A stretch of 64,000 nucleotides of DNA from Cliona cf. orientalis. Its lineage: Eukaryota; Porifera; Demospongiae; Clionaida; Clionaidae. The DNA lies in assembly GCA_963930775.1 (NCBI GenBank), contig OZ005690.1:3828225-3892224 (forward strand), read 5' to 3'. Shown in pieces: positions 32,136 to 43,061 of this stretch (positions are counted from its first letter, which is position 1; each line of letters starts with the position of its first letter). Under the pieces are notes generated by a model. That model ran no database searches. It saw nothing but the letters and a program-made list of their open reading frames with translations, and had not been told where the DNA came from. The position numbers were made by a program, and so were the translations under genes.

Positions 32136-33568
32136 TTTCCTGACACTCCAGTAATACTAATAATAATAATCATGGTGATATTATTCTCTTATAATATTAT
32201 ATTTTCAGACTTAATGCTAGGATGGACAAAATGTGCTGTAAATGTCATGCATATCCAAGATTGCCATCAGGTGTCCTGGGATGTCCTAGGTTAGTAGTCT
32301 TAGGGTATGGGATGGGGGTGGGGTTTGGGTTTGGGTTGGGTGTATATTGTAGGACTATTTCTCGGACATGGCTTAGGGTTAAAAAGTTGAGTTTTTTTTT
32401 TAATTATGTTGCAGTGTCAATGATCAAACCTATGGTGTATTTTGTGAGGAAGCGATTATAAAAAAATGTTCTGGGTCTCAATGGAGCTGTTCTAAGACGT
32501 GGAGAGTAACTTATTATATGCATATCTCTAGCAAATATTTTAAAGCTGGTTTAACTTACTTAACTATTTTATGGCTGATTAAACATTACACAATTCTAGA
32601 AGCTATTTGGTTAACCAAAGTGATAGTGTGTTCCAGTTCAGTTCACTATAGGTTGACAACAAGCCTCTGGTGGATGGATTAAATTTTTGTGGTTGCTAAT
32701 ACAAATGTGGTCTCCATGGAGGAACCTTACGCTTGTTCCACTGAATAGAGCCAGAATGTACTTCTGGGAATTCCGGTAGCTAGCACCTAATATATATCCT
32801 ATAGTATCATAATAATAGGTTCCTGGAAATGGAGCTAGAAGGGCAGATGCTCTAAGAAATGATGATAGTCCAAGTTGATGATAACTCAAGGCACAACCAT
32901 AATGTGCATGCACATACTCTATGGCTGATAATACAATTACTGTAACTGTTGTGGTTGCAAATGCAAATGCATGACATTAATTGTAGTCTCTAGGAGGAAA
33001 CTACTGATCAGCAACTATTATAGGTACATGTATATAGTCAGGGTTTGAGATTTTGGTGCCTTATAGTTCTCTACACTGGTAGAAGGCACTGCATGGTTCC
33101 ATTCCAAGGTTTCTAAGGAAGCTATAAGGAATGATTGTAAATCTTGAGTTTATACTGCCATTCACGGGGTGCCAATTAAAAATTAATATTAAAAAATTTA
33201 ATGTACTCTACTATAATAATATTATTATTTCAGGAAAGTTAGTAAAATCAATTGCAACTGTATGCAGGTGCGGATCATTATGTAACGATTATACTGCTTT
33301 ATTCCAGCAGATGTAGCATAATACACAGTTATAATAAATGAGGCACTTTTTCATAAGAGCAATGAGCATTTCACTTGCAATTGGCATAATGTCATGCTGC
33401 TCCCTTTGAGCATAATAGATTTGATTGGGTGTGACAGGAACCTGGTCAGAACTTCCTGAAACAGTGTTGAATAGATAAAATTCCTTCAGTGATACACATT
33501 CGTGTCAAATTCTGTAGCTAAAGCACTGTTGAACAGCAAGCCAACATAGATTCCATTGTAGGCTAGAA
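32136..33568. other. Spacer and 5' flank of methyltransferase 4
   Basis: Non-coding, colinear with 15893-17639. It includes a GGGTTTGGGTTTGGGTTGGG stretch near 32320 that the partner lacks. The last 100 bp contain the degenerate TATA position AGATAAAA (33472). Confidence 0.7.
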
Positions 33569-34330
33569 ATGTCTGGAAATAATACATCTCAAGCATCTAG
33601 TTATGAGCAAAAAAGCAAAGGCCAGAGAAATGGTGGGCTAGACTTAATAGATATGCTTAAAGTAGAGAAGGGTGCCACTGTTCTTGACCTGGGATGTGGG
33701 ACTGGCTACCTCACAAAAGTGCTGTCAGAGCGAGTTGGACCAGAGGGGAAGGTGGTGGCTGTAGACCCTGATGGAGAAAGACTCAAGATTGCAAGAGAGA
33801 AATACTCTTCCGGCAATATCGAGTATATCCAAGCTGATGACAAGACATTTCCAGCAGGGCAGTACGATCTTGTGTTCTCTAATGCTGTGATACACTGGAT
33901 CAGTGACAAAGAAGGGCTGCACAAACTTGTCTACAATAATCTTTGTGCTGGAGGCCGCTTTGCATTTACAACGCCCGATGGTTTCTTTCCAAACCCAGCG
34001 GTTGGTATAAAACTATTTGATGAACTAGTGCGTCCAGACTTCCTTCATCAGATGTTTCATGAGAAAATGATCCTATTGAATTGTAATGAATATAGGAATA
34101 TTGCCACCTCTGCTGGTTTCAAAAATATATCAACTACTGTGAAAAGTATTGACTTGCAGTGGAGCAGTTTGGATTCCTACATTGATGCTATGTATGGTTG
34201 GTTCCAAGGAGAGTTTGATCCAAAACAATTTGACAAAGATAAACTGGACGAGATAAAGCAGCAGCATGGAGATGGTCCTGTTGTTGCACCAGAGCCTCAT
34301 AGGAGGCTCTACGTCATACTCACCAAATAA
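33569..34330 (+). CDS. Class I SAM-dependent methyltransferase, copy 4 (intact)
   Basis: 253 residues, intronless. Motif I VLDLGCGTG is at residues 38-46, VVAVDPD follows, then YDLVFSNAVIHW as the motif IV region and NLCAGGRF at the motif VI turn (the usual P of PGG is A). The C-terminal part keeps DSYIDAMYGWFQGEFDP, shared with copy 1 but not with copy 2, so copies 1 and 4 are likely of the same substrate class. It is the working partner of the pseudogene at 17640. The start is supported by alignment of all copies and by the flank, which is conserved up to the ATG. Confidence 0.9.
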   Translation: MSGNNTSQASSYEQKSKGQRNGGLDLIDMLKVEKGATVLDLGCGTGYLTKVLSERVGPEGKVVAVDPDGERLKIAREKYSSGNIEYIQADDKTFPAGQYDLVFSNAVIHWISDKEGLHKLVYNNLCAGGRFAFTTPDGFFPNPAVGIKLFDELVRPDFLHQMFHEKMILLNCNEYRNIATSAGFKNISTTVKSIDLQWSSLDSYIDAMYGWFQGEFDPKQFDKDKLDEIKQQHGDGPVVAPEPHRRLYVILTK

Positions 34331-34541
34331 AATTAAATTGTATTGTACGTAGCTATAGCGCTATAGCTGTGTGCATTTGGCTGAGTATGAATACACTGAT
34401 CCCATGATTGAAATCTATAATAATAAGACTAGTATACAAATAATTGAATAAAATTGAGGGATGAAGTAGGGAAGGCATGCAATACCAAAATGTATGCAAA
34501 CAAGATTTGTAGGGATAAGAGATAATCTCAGCCGGCACTAT

Positions 34542-34771
34542 CATGCCTGGAATTAAATCTCTGCTGGGTAGCTATCTCTGAGAAGGGAGATGTTGTGGGA
34601 TACATCGCTGTACATGCACATGCTGTACGCCAGTTCACCAATGATAAAGGGAAGGAGATTCAGCTAGCTTTATAGGTTTGGCTCCACTTTACGCTAATAT
34701 CGATCAAATCGCAAAATCTCTGTTAAAAATGGCAGCAGAAACTTATCTATCGAATGACACCAACCCGACGT
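34542..34771 (+). pseudogene. GNAT fragment (copy 5, C-terminal part)
   Basis: CTCTGCTGGGTAGCTATCTC, GAGAAGGGAGATGTTGT and CTCCACTTTACGCTAAT match the second domain of GNAT 1 from about residue 193 to 250. Small insertions (CATGCACATGCTGTA after GCTGTA; CTTTATAG after CAGCTAG) break the frame. No N-terminal half is nearby. Confidence 0.85.
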
Positions 34772-35013
34772 GCATGCCTGTATGCTTTCAAAGAAATCTT
34801 AAGACTTTCGCAAAATCAATAGTTTTGCGGCTCTGAACGTCGCGAGCGTAATTACGTTCTTGAGCTGTCATGTGCCGCGTACTTCAATCAGATTGGTGTC
34901 TGGAAATTCCTAAAATTAAAACGGAGACAAGCCGGATGTGCACGATTCCTCTCTGCGTACGCACGTAGGCTGAGGGGCTGGTACGAGACTAATGGAATTC
35001 CGCTATCAATAGC

Positions 35014-35020
35014 TATAAAG
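35014..35020 (+). promoter_or_regulatory. Candidate TATA box of EF-hand copy 3
   Basis: TATAAAG about 70 bp upstream of the ATG at 35090, within CAATAGCTATAAAGTGACT, which is also conserved in the flank of the inverted pseudogene at 28758-29042. Confidence 0.5.
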
Positions 35021-35089
35021 TGACTGTGCAGCCACGCACAAATGTACGGGCCGGCCATTTTTTAGATCAAAACTACCTAACTGGTAAAC

Positions 35090-35650
35090 ATGAGCTTCAC
35101 AAAAGAGCAGAGAGCTTATCACCTGCGTAAAATGCGAACACGTATGACACGATTGGACCTCAACAACGACGGTTACATTTCTCGTGAAGATTATCAGCTC
35201 ATGGGCAAAAAGCTGGCAGAACAAAGCGAAATGACGGAGGAGCAAGCTAAAGCAACTAATTCAGAGTTAATGAAGGTTGCAGACCTTTTCAACCTGAAAC
35301 CAGGAGTGAAATTACCTCTAGAGGAAGCTGCCAAAAAAGCCAGTGAAACCATCCTGTCCATGTCTCCTGCCGAGAGAAAAGAATCAATCACAGTTGGTCA
35401 CAACCTGCTGTTCGATGCCATAGATACAAACAAGGACGGGCACATTTCGGTCAAGGAATTGAAAGTCTACTTCAATGTAATTGCCCCAGGTATTTCACAA
35501 GCTGAAGTCATCCATTCCTTTGATACGATTGATACCGATAAGAATGGAGAGATAAGCCGTGAAGAATTCATGACTGCAGCTGAAGATTTTCTACATGGAG
35601 TTGAGGAAACAGAGCTTTCAAAAGTCTTCTTTGGTACTTTGTTGGACTAG
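35090..35650 (+). CDS. EF-hand protein, sarcoplasmic calcium-binding-protein-like, copy 3
   Basis: 186 residues, intronless. Three canonical loops: D23-L-N-N-D-G-Y-I-S-R-E-D34, D112-T-N-K-D-G-H-I-S-V-K-E123 and D148-T-D-K-N-G-E-I-S-R-E-E159. The second hand is lost, the arrangement of sarcoplasmic calcium-binding proteins, which buffer cytosolic calcium. All three loops have the expected oxygen ligands at positions 1, 3, 5 and 12, and the glycine at 6, so this copy should bind calcium fully. It is the parent-like form of the pseudogenes at 28758 and 36597. Confidence 0.85.
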   Translation: MSFTKEQRAYHLRKMRTRMTRLDLNNDGYISREDYQLMGKKLAEQSEMTEEQAKATNSELMKVADLFNLKPGVKLPLEEAAKKASETILSMSPAERKESITVGHNLLFDAIDTNKDGHISVKELKVYFNVIAPGISQAEVIHSFDTIDTDKNGEISREEFMTAAEDFLHGVEETELSKVFFGTLLD

Positions 35651-36596
35651 AATCCAACTCATATAAACTTTGATTAGTTTAAGATGACTACATACTATAT
35701 TATAGCCGTGAATTTAAAAGCAGAGTTCCTCAATGCAGCCTATAGCTGTACTATGTGGTTTTTCCAGGCAGATTATTTTTTATATTTAGTGTATCAGCTC
35801 CCAAAAAACATTTTCCGTTTTATCCACAGTTGTACATTATTTTAATAAGTAGCAAACATTAATTTTTATATTATATCAAGATGATTGAAATACCAAGAGT
35901 GATTGCATAGATTGAGGGAAAGGAATCACGGACAATTAAATCTAATTAGATGACTCACAGTGTGAAATCCCACCACAATAATATTATTATATATTATACA
36001 CCACAATTGATGGTGTAGCTATATAGGAATGCTGTGTATGTAATAATCTAACAACAAAATAATTATTATCATTATTCTTGGATAATAGCTACTAAAATCA
36101 ATCTGTTTAGACACGTACTGCATGGTGCTGGCAGCAGAACTAGTACTGTTATAATAATTCTATAGAAACAACCCTCTGCATGCTGTCTAATATTATTCAT
36201 GGAGATTCTTACCAATTCCTCCATCTTTCCGCTGGTAGATGCCATGCATAAACCCAGTGAGATGGTTGAAATTTAATTAGGTGTGGTGTACACACCTTGC
36301 ATATCTAAGGGTTGGCAACTACAATTAATAATGGCTGCCTTGCCCATGTGTCAGTTATTACTCAGAACTACAAATTGCAGCCATTGAGAGTACAACTAAT
36401 TGCTTTTTTTTTTGGCTAATAACTTGCACTATAGCATGTTCTGCGCATGCAGTGACAGTGTCACTTGATACTAGTGGAAGCATGCACTGATAGTTCAAGT
36501 TCTTTTTTTAAATAAATGGAAGTTATTTAATCATATATAGCCTATCATTTTGGATACTGATTTTGAGCATAATTATTATTATTATTGTCATAAATT

Positions 36597-36793
36597 GAGT
36601 TTCACTGAAGAGCAAAAAGCCTATCATCTGCGTAGAATGAGGACACGTATGCATTGTCCAGATTGGACATCAACAAGGATGGGTACATTTCTTGTGAAGA
36701 TTATGAGCTCATGGGCAAGAAGCTGGCCGAACACAGTGGAATGACAGAGGAACAAGCTCAAGCAACCACCAGAGAGTTCCTGAAAGTAGCATA
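36597..36793 (+). pseudogene. EF-hand copy 4, 5' fragment
   Basis: LSFTEEQKAYHLRRMRTRM is followed by a frameshift in the first loop; in the next frame DGYISCEDYELMGKKLAEHS and ..EEQAQATTREFLKVA continue to a stop at the edge of the MITE at 36803. The start codon is TTG in place of ATG. The rest of the gene is absent. Confidence 0.85.
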
Positions 36794-36802
36794 ATATTAT
36801 AG

Positions 36803-37204
36803 CAAGAGTAAATAATAAGGAGGGGAAGAGAGTGTCGAACGCGCTATATACCCCGTGTAATATGTTTTCGGCAAGTAACGTGACTTTCAGCCGTGCACAC
36901 GTGACTAGCTCAAGGGGCTAAACACTTGATTTTTCTTAGAACTGAGAAGAACAGAGGCGTTTTTCATGAGTTTTATGCTAGATTCTTCATAAACACCTGT
37001 TTTGTATTGTGATCTGCTAGTGCTTTCGGTCGAAATCGCGCTCGCGTTAGCTTGCACTCGAGGCCACGCCCACAACGTACCATTTGAATCGAGCGCACTG
37101 ATTGGTCAATTTTTGAATTCCTGGCGCGTGACTTTCCGAAAACATCTTGTACGGAGTATATAGCGCGTTCGATACTCTCTTCCCCTCCTTATTATTTACT
37201 CTTG
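36803..37204. mobile_element. 402-bp MITE with 75-bp inverted repeats
   Basis: CAAGAGTAAATAATAAGGAG at the left is mirrored at the right, and the arms stay paired to CGAACGCGCTATATAC and GTTTTCGG. ATTATAG is duplicated on both sides (36796-36802, 37205-37211). The long arms suggest a recent, possibly still mobile family. It abuts the EF-hand fragment. Confidence 0.9.
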
Positions 37205-37279
37205 ATTATAGCTAATATTGATGGAGGCCCTGACCTTTTTTCAAAATCCTCACATCAAATGCGTGAGGGTTACCATAGT

Positions 37280-38113
37280 CAGGGTTTCATCTAGCAACAA
37301 AAATTTGAAGTGGAAGCACAATAAATGAGTGGGCGTAGTTAGCACGCCAACTTCCTTGGGACATATTTTTAGGAGAATTTCTTTCTCCAGCTAGATTGTT
37401 TCATGTAATTTTTGATCAAAAAACAAATGTAAGTGGTTTGATTTGGTGACTTATTCTGATATGAACCCTTGACCATCTCCCCAGTAGCAGCACAGTGTAA
37501 TGGTGCATGTGGTAAAAGGTCGTCAACAGAATGCGTACACATCGATCGACGCTGGCCCTAGAAATCAAGGAGATGGCGTCTAAGATCGACTCTCAACCTT
37601 GATAGCGACAAGTTTCGATGCTTCAATCACAGAGACGAACTCGACAGCAGAGTATTCCTTCCGAACTTCAGGTTGGTCGCGCTGCTGCAGTCTCGCGCGG
37701 GCCAGCCCCTTGTGACAATGATGCGTGCTATATATAGCGCAAGGCTATCCACCGCATTACGTAAGCCAAGAAAACACGTGAAGTTCAACCAACAGTGCTT
37801 CTCAGAGAAAGTAGCGCTCAGCTTGTAATCTATTCGCTGGATACACGCGTAAGATACTCTACATATTTACTGACTTTCAAGTCCCAGAAAGGCTCCAGCG
37901 AGGCCCTGGATTTTTTCATAATTACCTCATAGGTTGCATCATAATTTCATCATAATTTCATCATAGATTACACTACAATTACCTCATAACCACAGAAAAG
38001 TAAATTGCTACTGGGGAGATAATAACTATGATGCTTAATTTAATTAAAGTCAAATTCTTGAGGGGGGGAAGCTTCCCCCCTGTCCCCCCCTCCCCCTACT
38101 GGATGAAACCCTG
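37280..38113. mobile_element. 834-bp element with CAGGGTTTCATC ends
   Basis: CAGGGTTTCATCTAG at the left and CTGGATGAAACCCTG at the right are inverted copies. The interior has a GC-richer patch (37510-37900) and C/G tracts near the right end, but no transposase. Solo right ends lie at 24260-24275 and 44090-44103; a left end lies at 44841; relatives with CAGGGTTTTAT ends lie at 52693 and 63557. Confidence 0.75.
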
Positions 38114-38371
38114 GTAGTCATTCTGTGTGTGAATACGCTAGTTGCTATACATACCTCAGTTTGTATCTTATTATCCGTATGCATGCACATTGTAGCTGTG
38201 GGTGTTAATTGACTGAATTTACTAGAATTCCAGGAAAATGAACCGGTAACTAACCAGCAGTTTCGTGGTGAACTGAATTATACTGAGATATGCGAATAAC
38301 TAATAGCTCAGCATGTACTGGTATAGCTAACCATATAGCTACGTGACTAGTACTAGTACTAGTAGCTGATA

Positions 38372-39138
38372 TTGCATTACTGGAAGACATGGAAGTATCT
38401 ACTCGTCTGCATGGGAGTTCTGGAAAGCAGGCATTTGGGGACTCACGACTTGGCTTCAATTTATTCGGCCGATCCAACTGGATTCTTTGTCGGAGAACTT
38501 AACGGTGAAGTCATTAGTCAGACTCACATCAGTGCCATCAAGTATCCTTCGCACTCGGCTTTCATTGGTGCGTTCATTGTTGCAAAGGAACACAGAGGAA
38601 AGAGATATGGCAGACTGTCGTCAAGAAGCTTACAGATCATGAATCTCTGGGTGGTGTCTCAATTACTCCAGCAGCTGCATTAGATTTAGAGAAGGTGTGT
38701 AGCTATGATGCTTCGGTCTTTGGGACCCCAAGGGACCGTTTTATCAAAAAATGGATTAACATGTCTGGAAATCTCTGCTGGGTAGCTGTCTCTGAGGTTG
38801 GAGATGTTGTTGGGTACATTGCTATACGCCAGTTCACTAGTGATAAGGGGAAGGAGATTCAGCTAAGTTTGGCTCCACTTTACGCTAATAACAATCAAAT
38901 CGCAAAATCTCTGTTAAAAATGGCGACAGAAGCTTATCTATCAAATGACACCACGTCGACAAGCAAGATAGACCTTTTTTATGGTGATGGAGGAAGCAGT
39001 GGTCATCATGCTTCACAGCTAATGCAAGAATTGGAGGTCACTGCTTTTCACATTGGACAAAGGATGTACACACGTGGAGTACCCCCTGGTCATCAGCAAG
39101 ATAAAATGTACGGCATTTTCATGCCTGCCTTTGACTGA
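38372..39138 (+). pseudogene. GNAT acetyltransferase copy 3, deleted and frameshifted
   Basis: The first about 35 bp including ATG are missing. GCAT is inserted at 38409-38412 and a few bases (AGACTC) near 38521. About 150 bp between two GCAGAC strings (after ..RGKRYGR) are deleted, removing most of the first domain after the acetyl-CoA loop, consistent with microhomology deletion. The second domain from 38695 to the stop is open and well preserved (147 residues), ending GVPPGHQQDKMYGIFMPAFD. Confidence 0.85.
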
Positions 39139-39141
39139 TTA

Positions 39142-40333
39142 AACTGATTATTATTGATTCTAGCTATAGGTATAATAACAGTAGTAGTAGCTAGCTATCA
39201 TTGTTAATAACAACTAATAATATAATAATTATTATTATGATGATTGACAAAAATTTAGGGGGCCTGTCCAAAGTCCTTGTGGAAAAATTACTATGATATT
39301 AACATTTTATTCCCCTCTTAACGTCACAGCATTTCAGCATAGGTTCAACACTGAATCTCTGATTGAGCTCCATTTAGCCTATACGTACATTCATGCAGTA
39401 TTCACTTGTATTCTACAGTGCTAGCTATGTCTTCATGGATTCAGTACATATACCTGTGCTTCTTTGATAGTTTCTTGCTTGCCTGTAGCTACGTGTACAC
39501 TTTTCAGCTAGCTACATAGTGCTTGACACAGCTGTCACTAAAATGCAAATTTTGACGCTACTGGAGGCATATCTGGACTTGTTCAACCACAAGAATGCGT
39601 AATCACAACTAAAGCTCAAGTCTGCTGACAATGTAGTTGTTGAAATGAGACCATATTGCTGTCACTTTCGTCAATCGAGAGCTCGACAAGAAGCAAAAAA
39701 AGTTGGAAGTGATCAGCAAATGATGCCAGAACTTTCGAACCATTATCAATGAAATCCATGCAATGCATATAGCTATTATTGAAACTACCATGAAAAGCCT
39801 AATGGCACCTTCTTTGTATGTAGCTATACAGTGCTACAGAGCAAGAGCAAAACTATTAATTTTGTAAGCAGAGTCAAATGTCAATAAAAAGTCATTTCAA
39901 GCTAAAACATTTTCACTTCTCAATTCTCATAGTAGTCAATATAGAAATCATATAAGTGCAGCTAGCTTTTCAGCAAACATCTTGCAAATTTTGACTTTAA
40001 TTGCGAATAATTATTATATACCTTGAGAATGCAAGCTCACCTGGACTTCTTATCTGGTACCTCACTACTGTAGCTATTAACAGCCTCTACTGTGGACTCT
40101 TAACAGGAAATAGAAGTAGGCTAATCTTATGCCAAATATTTTTTGACTTAGCTATTATAATATTATTTTTGCAAGTTTCTCAGTAGCTAATTCCTTGGAG
40201 TTCACAGCCATAGCTCAGGAATAAGTTCTCTTGCCAACTAGTACCTACCACTGTGTCAAGTCAGCATTCTTAACGCAAAGCAGTTTGTCTACACTGATCC
40301 CAAATATTTTCCCAGTACCTCATAGTCTCATCT
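39142..40333. other. 3' flank of GNAT 3, colinear with 21000-22900
   Basis: No gene. The comparison with its partner shows clean AGCT insertions at 39510-39513 and 40195-40198. Confidence 0.75.
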
Positions 40334-40619
40334 CCAGATCCCACCCCCAAAGGGTCTGGTACACATCGAGCGCTTTTTGAGGCGCACAGGATGCAGCATG
40401 TCATGTGATCGTCATGATAACGCATCGTTTAGGCATGGCAACGCATCAGCGCCTCTCACGTGCAGCAATAGGTGGCTAGCGCACGGTATCACATGATAAT
40501 CACATGCAAGCCACATGGCACGAATCTGATTGGTGTGACAGAATTCAGACATGCCAAGTTAGCGAGACCCAAAAAGCACTCGATGTGTACTAGACCCTTT
40601 TCCTCATTTTGGGTGGGGC
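40334..40619. mobile_element. Second copy of the CCAGACCCCACCCC MITE
   Basis: Same element and position as 22910-23185 in the partner segment; the right end is more decayed (TTTCCTCATTTTGGGTGGGG). Confidence 0.75.
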
Positions 40620-40642
40620 ATGCCTCCTTATTAAAACCATAA

Positions 40643-41187
40643 TACCGTAAAGTCTGGTTAATAAGCGCACATGCTTATTAAGCGCATATTTTTTAATAAG
40701 CGCATGCTTCCTTCCTGTTGTTAAGTATTGTCTAATAAGCGCATGCGCCCAATAAAGACGACAGTAAGTATTCATCGTTCGATCAAGAGTGTTCCATGCT
40801 CTACATGGCTAGAACTAATTTACCAACCTATTTTCGGATAACCAGCTGCACGAGATCGGCTATACTCAACACTGTGATGTTCTACTGAGACAGGTTCGGA
40901 CTCTTGACCTTGACTTCGAAGCGAGTTTCGCCGAAGAAGTCGGCTATTTTTCCACGGTTTTCTTCCAGCGATGGCTTCCGATCATACTCTCATGAACTAT
41001 TACAGAGCTTATTCCAAGAATCGCTGTGTTCATAACTTGCTAGCTTTGTGATCGAGCGCTCGAACGTGCTGTCAGTGGGCGGGGCCAAAATTTCACTCTC
41101 TATTAAGCGCACATCGTCTAATAGGCGCATGTTTCCTTACCACCGAGAGTGATAAGCGCATGCGCTTATTAACCAGACTTTACGGTA
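40643..41187. mobile_element. MITE with TACCGTAAAGTCTGG ends and TA target
   Basis: TACCGTAAAGTCTGGTTAAT at the left is mirrored by ATTAACCAGACTTTACGGTA at the right; the arms contain repeated TTAATAAGCGCA. It is absent from the partner segment near 23240. A relative with TTATTAAGCGCATGCGC lies at 57527-57805. Confidence 0.85.
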
Positions 41188-41473
41188 TGGGAACTCCTCC
41201 AACTCACTGAAGCTCAACAAGGACTACCAATTAAATTTAATTAAGGTACCATTTAATTGCGTGGGCGTGAGCGTCAGGAATGGCTAATTCAATTAGCGAA
41301 TCGTGAAGGGGCGTGGCCGAAGAGGCCATACGAGTGCTTTTGGTCGAAGGTGGGCGTGTCCAGAATCGGCCAGGGATGATTATGCGCGTGTAATTAGCGA
41401 CCGGAAGTGGCCCCTGAAGAAAACACCGGTAATTGCCCACATCAAAGCAAGATCAAAGCATTCTTTCTTAACT

Positions 41474-41849
41474 CAGTGGCGTAGGCAGAGGGGGGGCTTT
41501 GGGGGCTCGAGCCCCCCCTTTGTCATCAGCCATAGTGGGCGTGGCAACAGTTAACATTAGCTTCTTTGCAGTAAGTACTCTACGAATACTGCATTGTACT
41601 GCTCTAACTTACATCATAACAATCCATTTCAGCTGTAGAAATCCATACCCTTCAGCGCTTAAAGCACGGCGGTGTATAAGAACTCGCGCAAGCTTAGTAC
41701 ACTATACTTTAGCATAGAGGTCGAAGTTCAATAGTCAATAGTGTGATCACGTGATCCTAATTAATGGGCGTGGCCAAAGCGAAATTTTTTCGCGCGCTTC
41801 GCGCGCACTGTCAAGCCCCCCCATACTCACAATCCTGGCTACGCCCCTG
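41474..41849. mobile_element. Nested hAT-like element CAGTGGCGTAGGC..CTACGCCCCTG
   Basis: The ends are imperfect inverted copies with GGGGGG/CCCCCC just inside. The related sequence at 51030-51050 reads TTTCTTAACCGCAAC without this block, so it is a later insertion into the TTAA element. Confidence 0.75.
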
Positions 41850-42155
41850 TAACTATTAACCGCAACGACAAAAAAAAAAAAAAAAAATTATACACTAAGT
41901 AGAAAAAAAGAAAAAAAAGAATAGGGAAGAAGAAATTCATGGGGGATCTGGGAGTACTTGGGGGGAAATTTTTTACATGGGCATGCAGAATGGGTCGAAA
42001 GTAGAGATTTGACCAGACAGATTTTTTATTCACACCTTACAATTAAAGTTATGGCCCTTTGAAGTTCCCCCATATGTTTGTATAGGAAGCCATTCATTTG
42101 CAATGTTTCCGCCCACGCGCTACGTGAGGGGCGGGGCCACGCGCGCACATTAACG

Positions 42156-42169
42156 TGACGACCATTACC
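42156..42169 (+). repeat. Exact 14-mer TGACGACCATTACC
   Basis: Occurrence of the interspersed motif, here inside the 1.8-kb TTAA element. Confidence 0.6.
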
Positions 42170-43061
42170 CACTTTGATCAAAATTGATGTATAGGCTGCC
42201 TGCTTGCATTGTATGGCTCTATTATGCATCAAGCTCATTTATGTGGCGGTTTTCGAATAATTTTTTTTTTCTGCTTAGTGTTCTGGTCGCCTTGAAAAAA
42301 AAAAAAAAAAAAAAGCTAATTAGGCCTAATTAAGCATGTGGGCGTGTTCCTGGCACTGTGTGGAGTGTGTGCGTGTGCGTTAATGCAGGCTTTATTGCTT
42401 CCGATTGGGCGTGGCTTCACAGGCCAGTGCTTGGATATCGGGGCCTGGGACTTGGCCGCGGCGATAGGTGGGCGTGTCCCGGATGCGGTGGTGACCTTTG
42501 AACCCGGCCAGGAGGCTTTGGGGGCGTGGCAGGAGGTCAAAGGTGAGGCCATGTCAGTTAATGAGGCACTGTACGGCAGTGCGATCGAGGGGCCTGTACG
42601 GCTGGACGGAAGCTGACGATGGTTTGAAGCGGATGTGGTTGCGATGACGTGTTGTTACTCCGCCCACACAGGAAATGAGGTGAGCTCTTGTGTGGGCGGT
42701 GTGGCAGAACGGCCTTGAAGTGTTTGTGTGTGTTTTGGCCTTGAGGAAGCTGTGTGTTTTAATTGGGATTGATTGTGTGCTTCCGGTGGACATCCGGTGG
42801 TTAGTAGGCACTTGATTGAGAATGGTGGTCCTTGAGGAACAGGGTGGGGCTGTTTTGGGCGTGGCCTGGCCCCTCCCTTCCGGCTCGGCTTCCGGTCCAT
42901 GGAGAATATTAAATGAACACTTCCGGCTCTAGCAGCCACACCCCTGAGACCTGTGCAATTAAAAGGGCGTGGTTACACAACATGCACCTCACTAATGACT
43001 TTGATGTGGTTTAGGTGTCATATCCCCCACCTCACGCCCATGCAATTTAATGGTACCTTAA

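Larger units (their letters stand above)
30304..34402 (+). repeat. Segmental duplication A, partner copy (of 14337-18493)
   Basis: Colinear with 14337-18493. Here the Ser/Thr-rich gene is decayed and the methyltransferase is intact, the opposite of the first copy. Confidence 0.9.
41245..43057. mobile_element. 1.8-kb element with GGTACC ends and TTAA target
   Basis: GGTACCATTTAATTGCGTGG at the left mirrors the right end reading GCAATTTAATGGTACC. TTAA flanks both sides (41241-41244, 43058-43061), the piggyBac-type target. The interior is GC-rich with many GGGCGTGGC boxes, A tracts at 41868 and 42295, and no credible transposase; the longest frame (42338-42616) looks accidental. A nested element occupies 41474-41849. 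A partial relative is at 50815-51155. Confidence 0.75.

Noticed and set aside
17640..34330. Duplication A as two haplotypes placed in tandem by assembly
   Set aside because: Intervening DNA is unique and divergence includes many old indels and element insertions, so true duplication is more likely; long reads would settle it.
42338..42616. 92-residue frame in the 1.8-kb element
   Set aside because: GC-rich region gives long open frames on both strands; no transposase signature.
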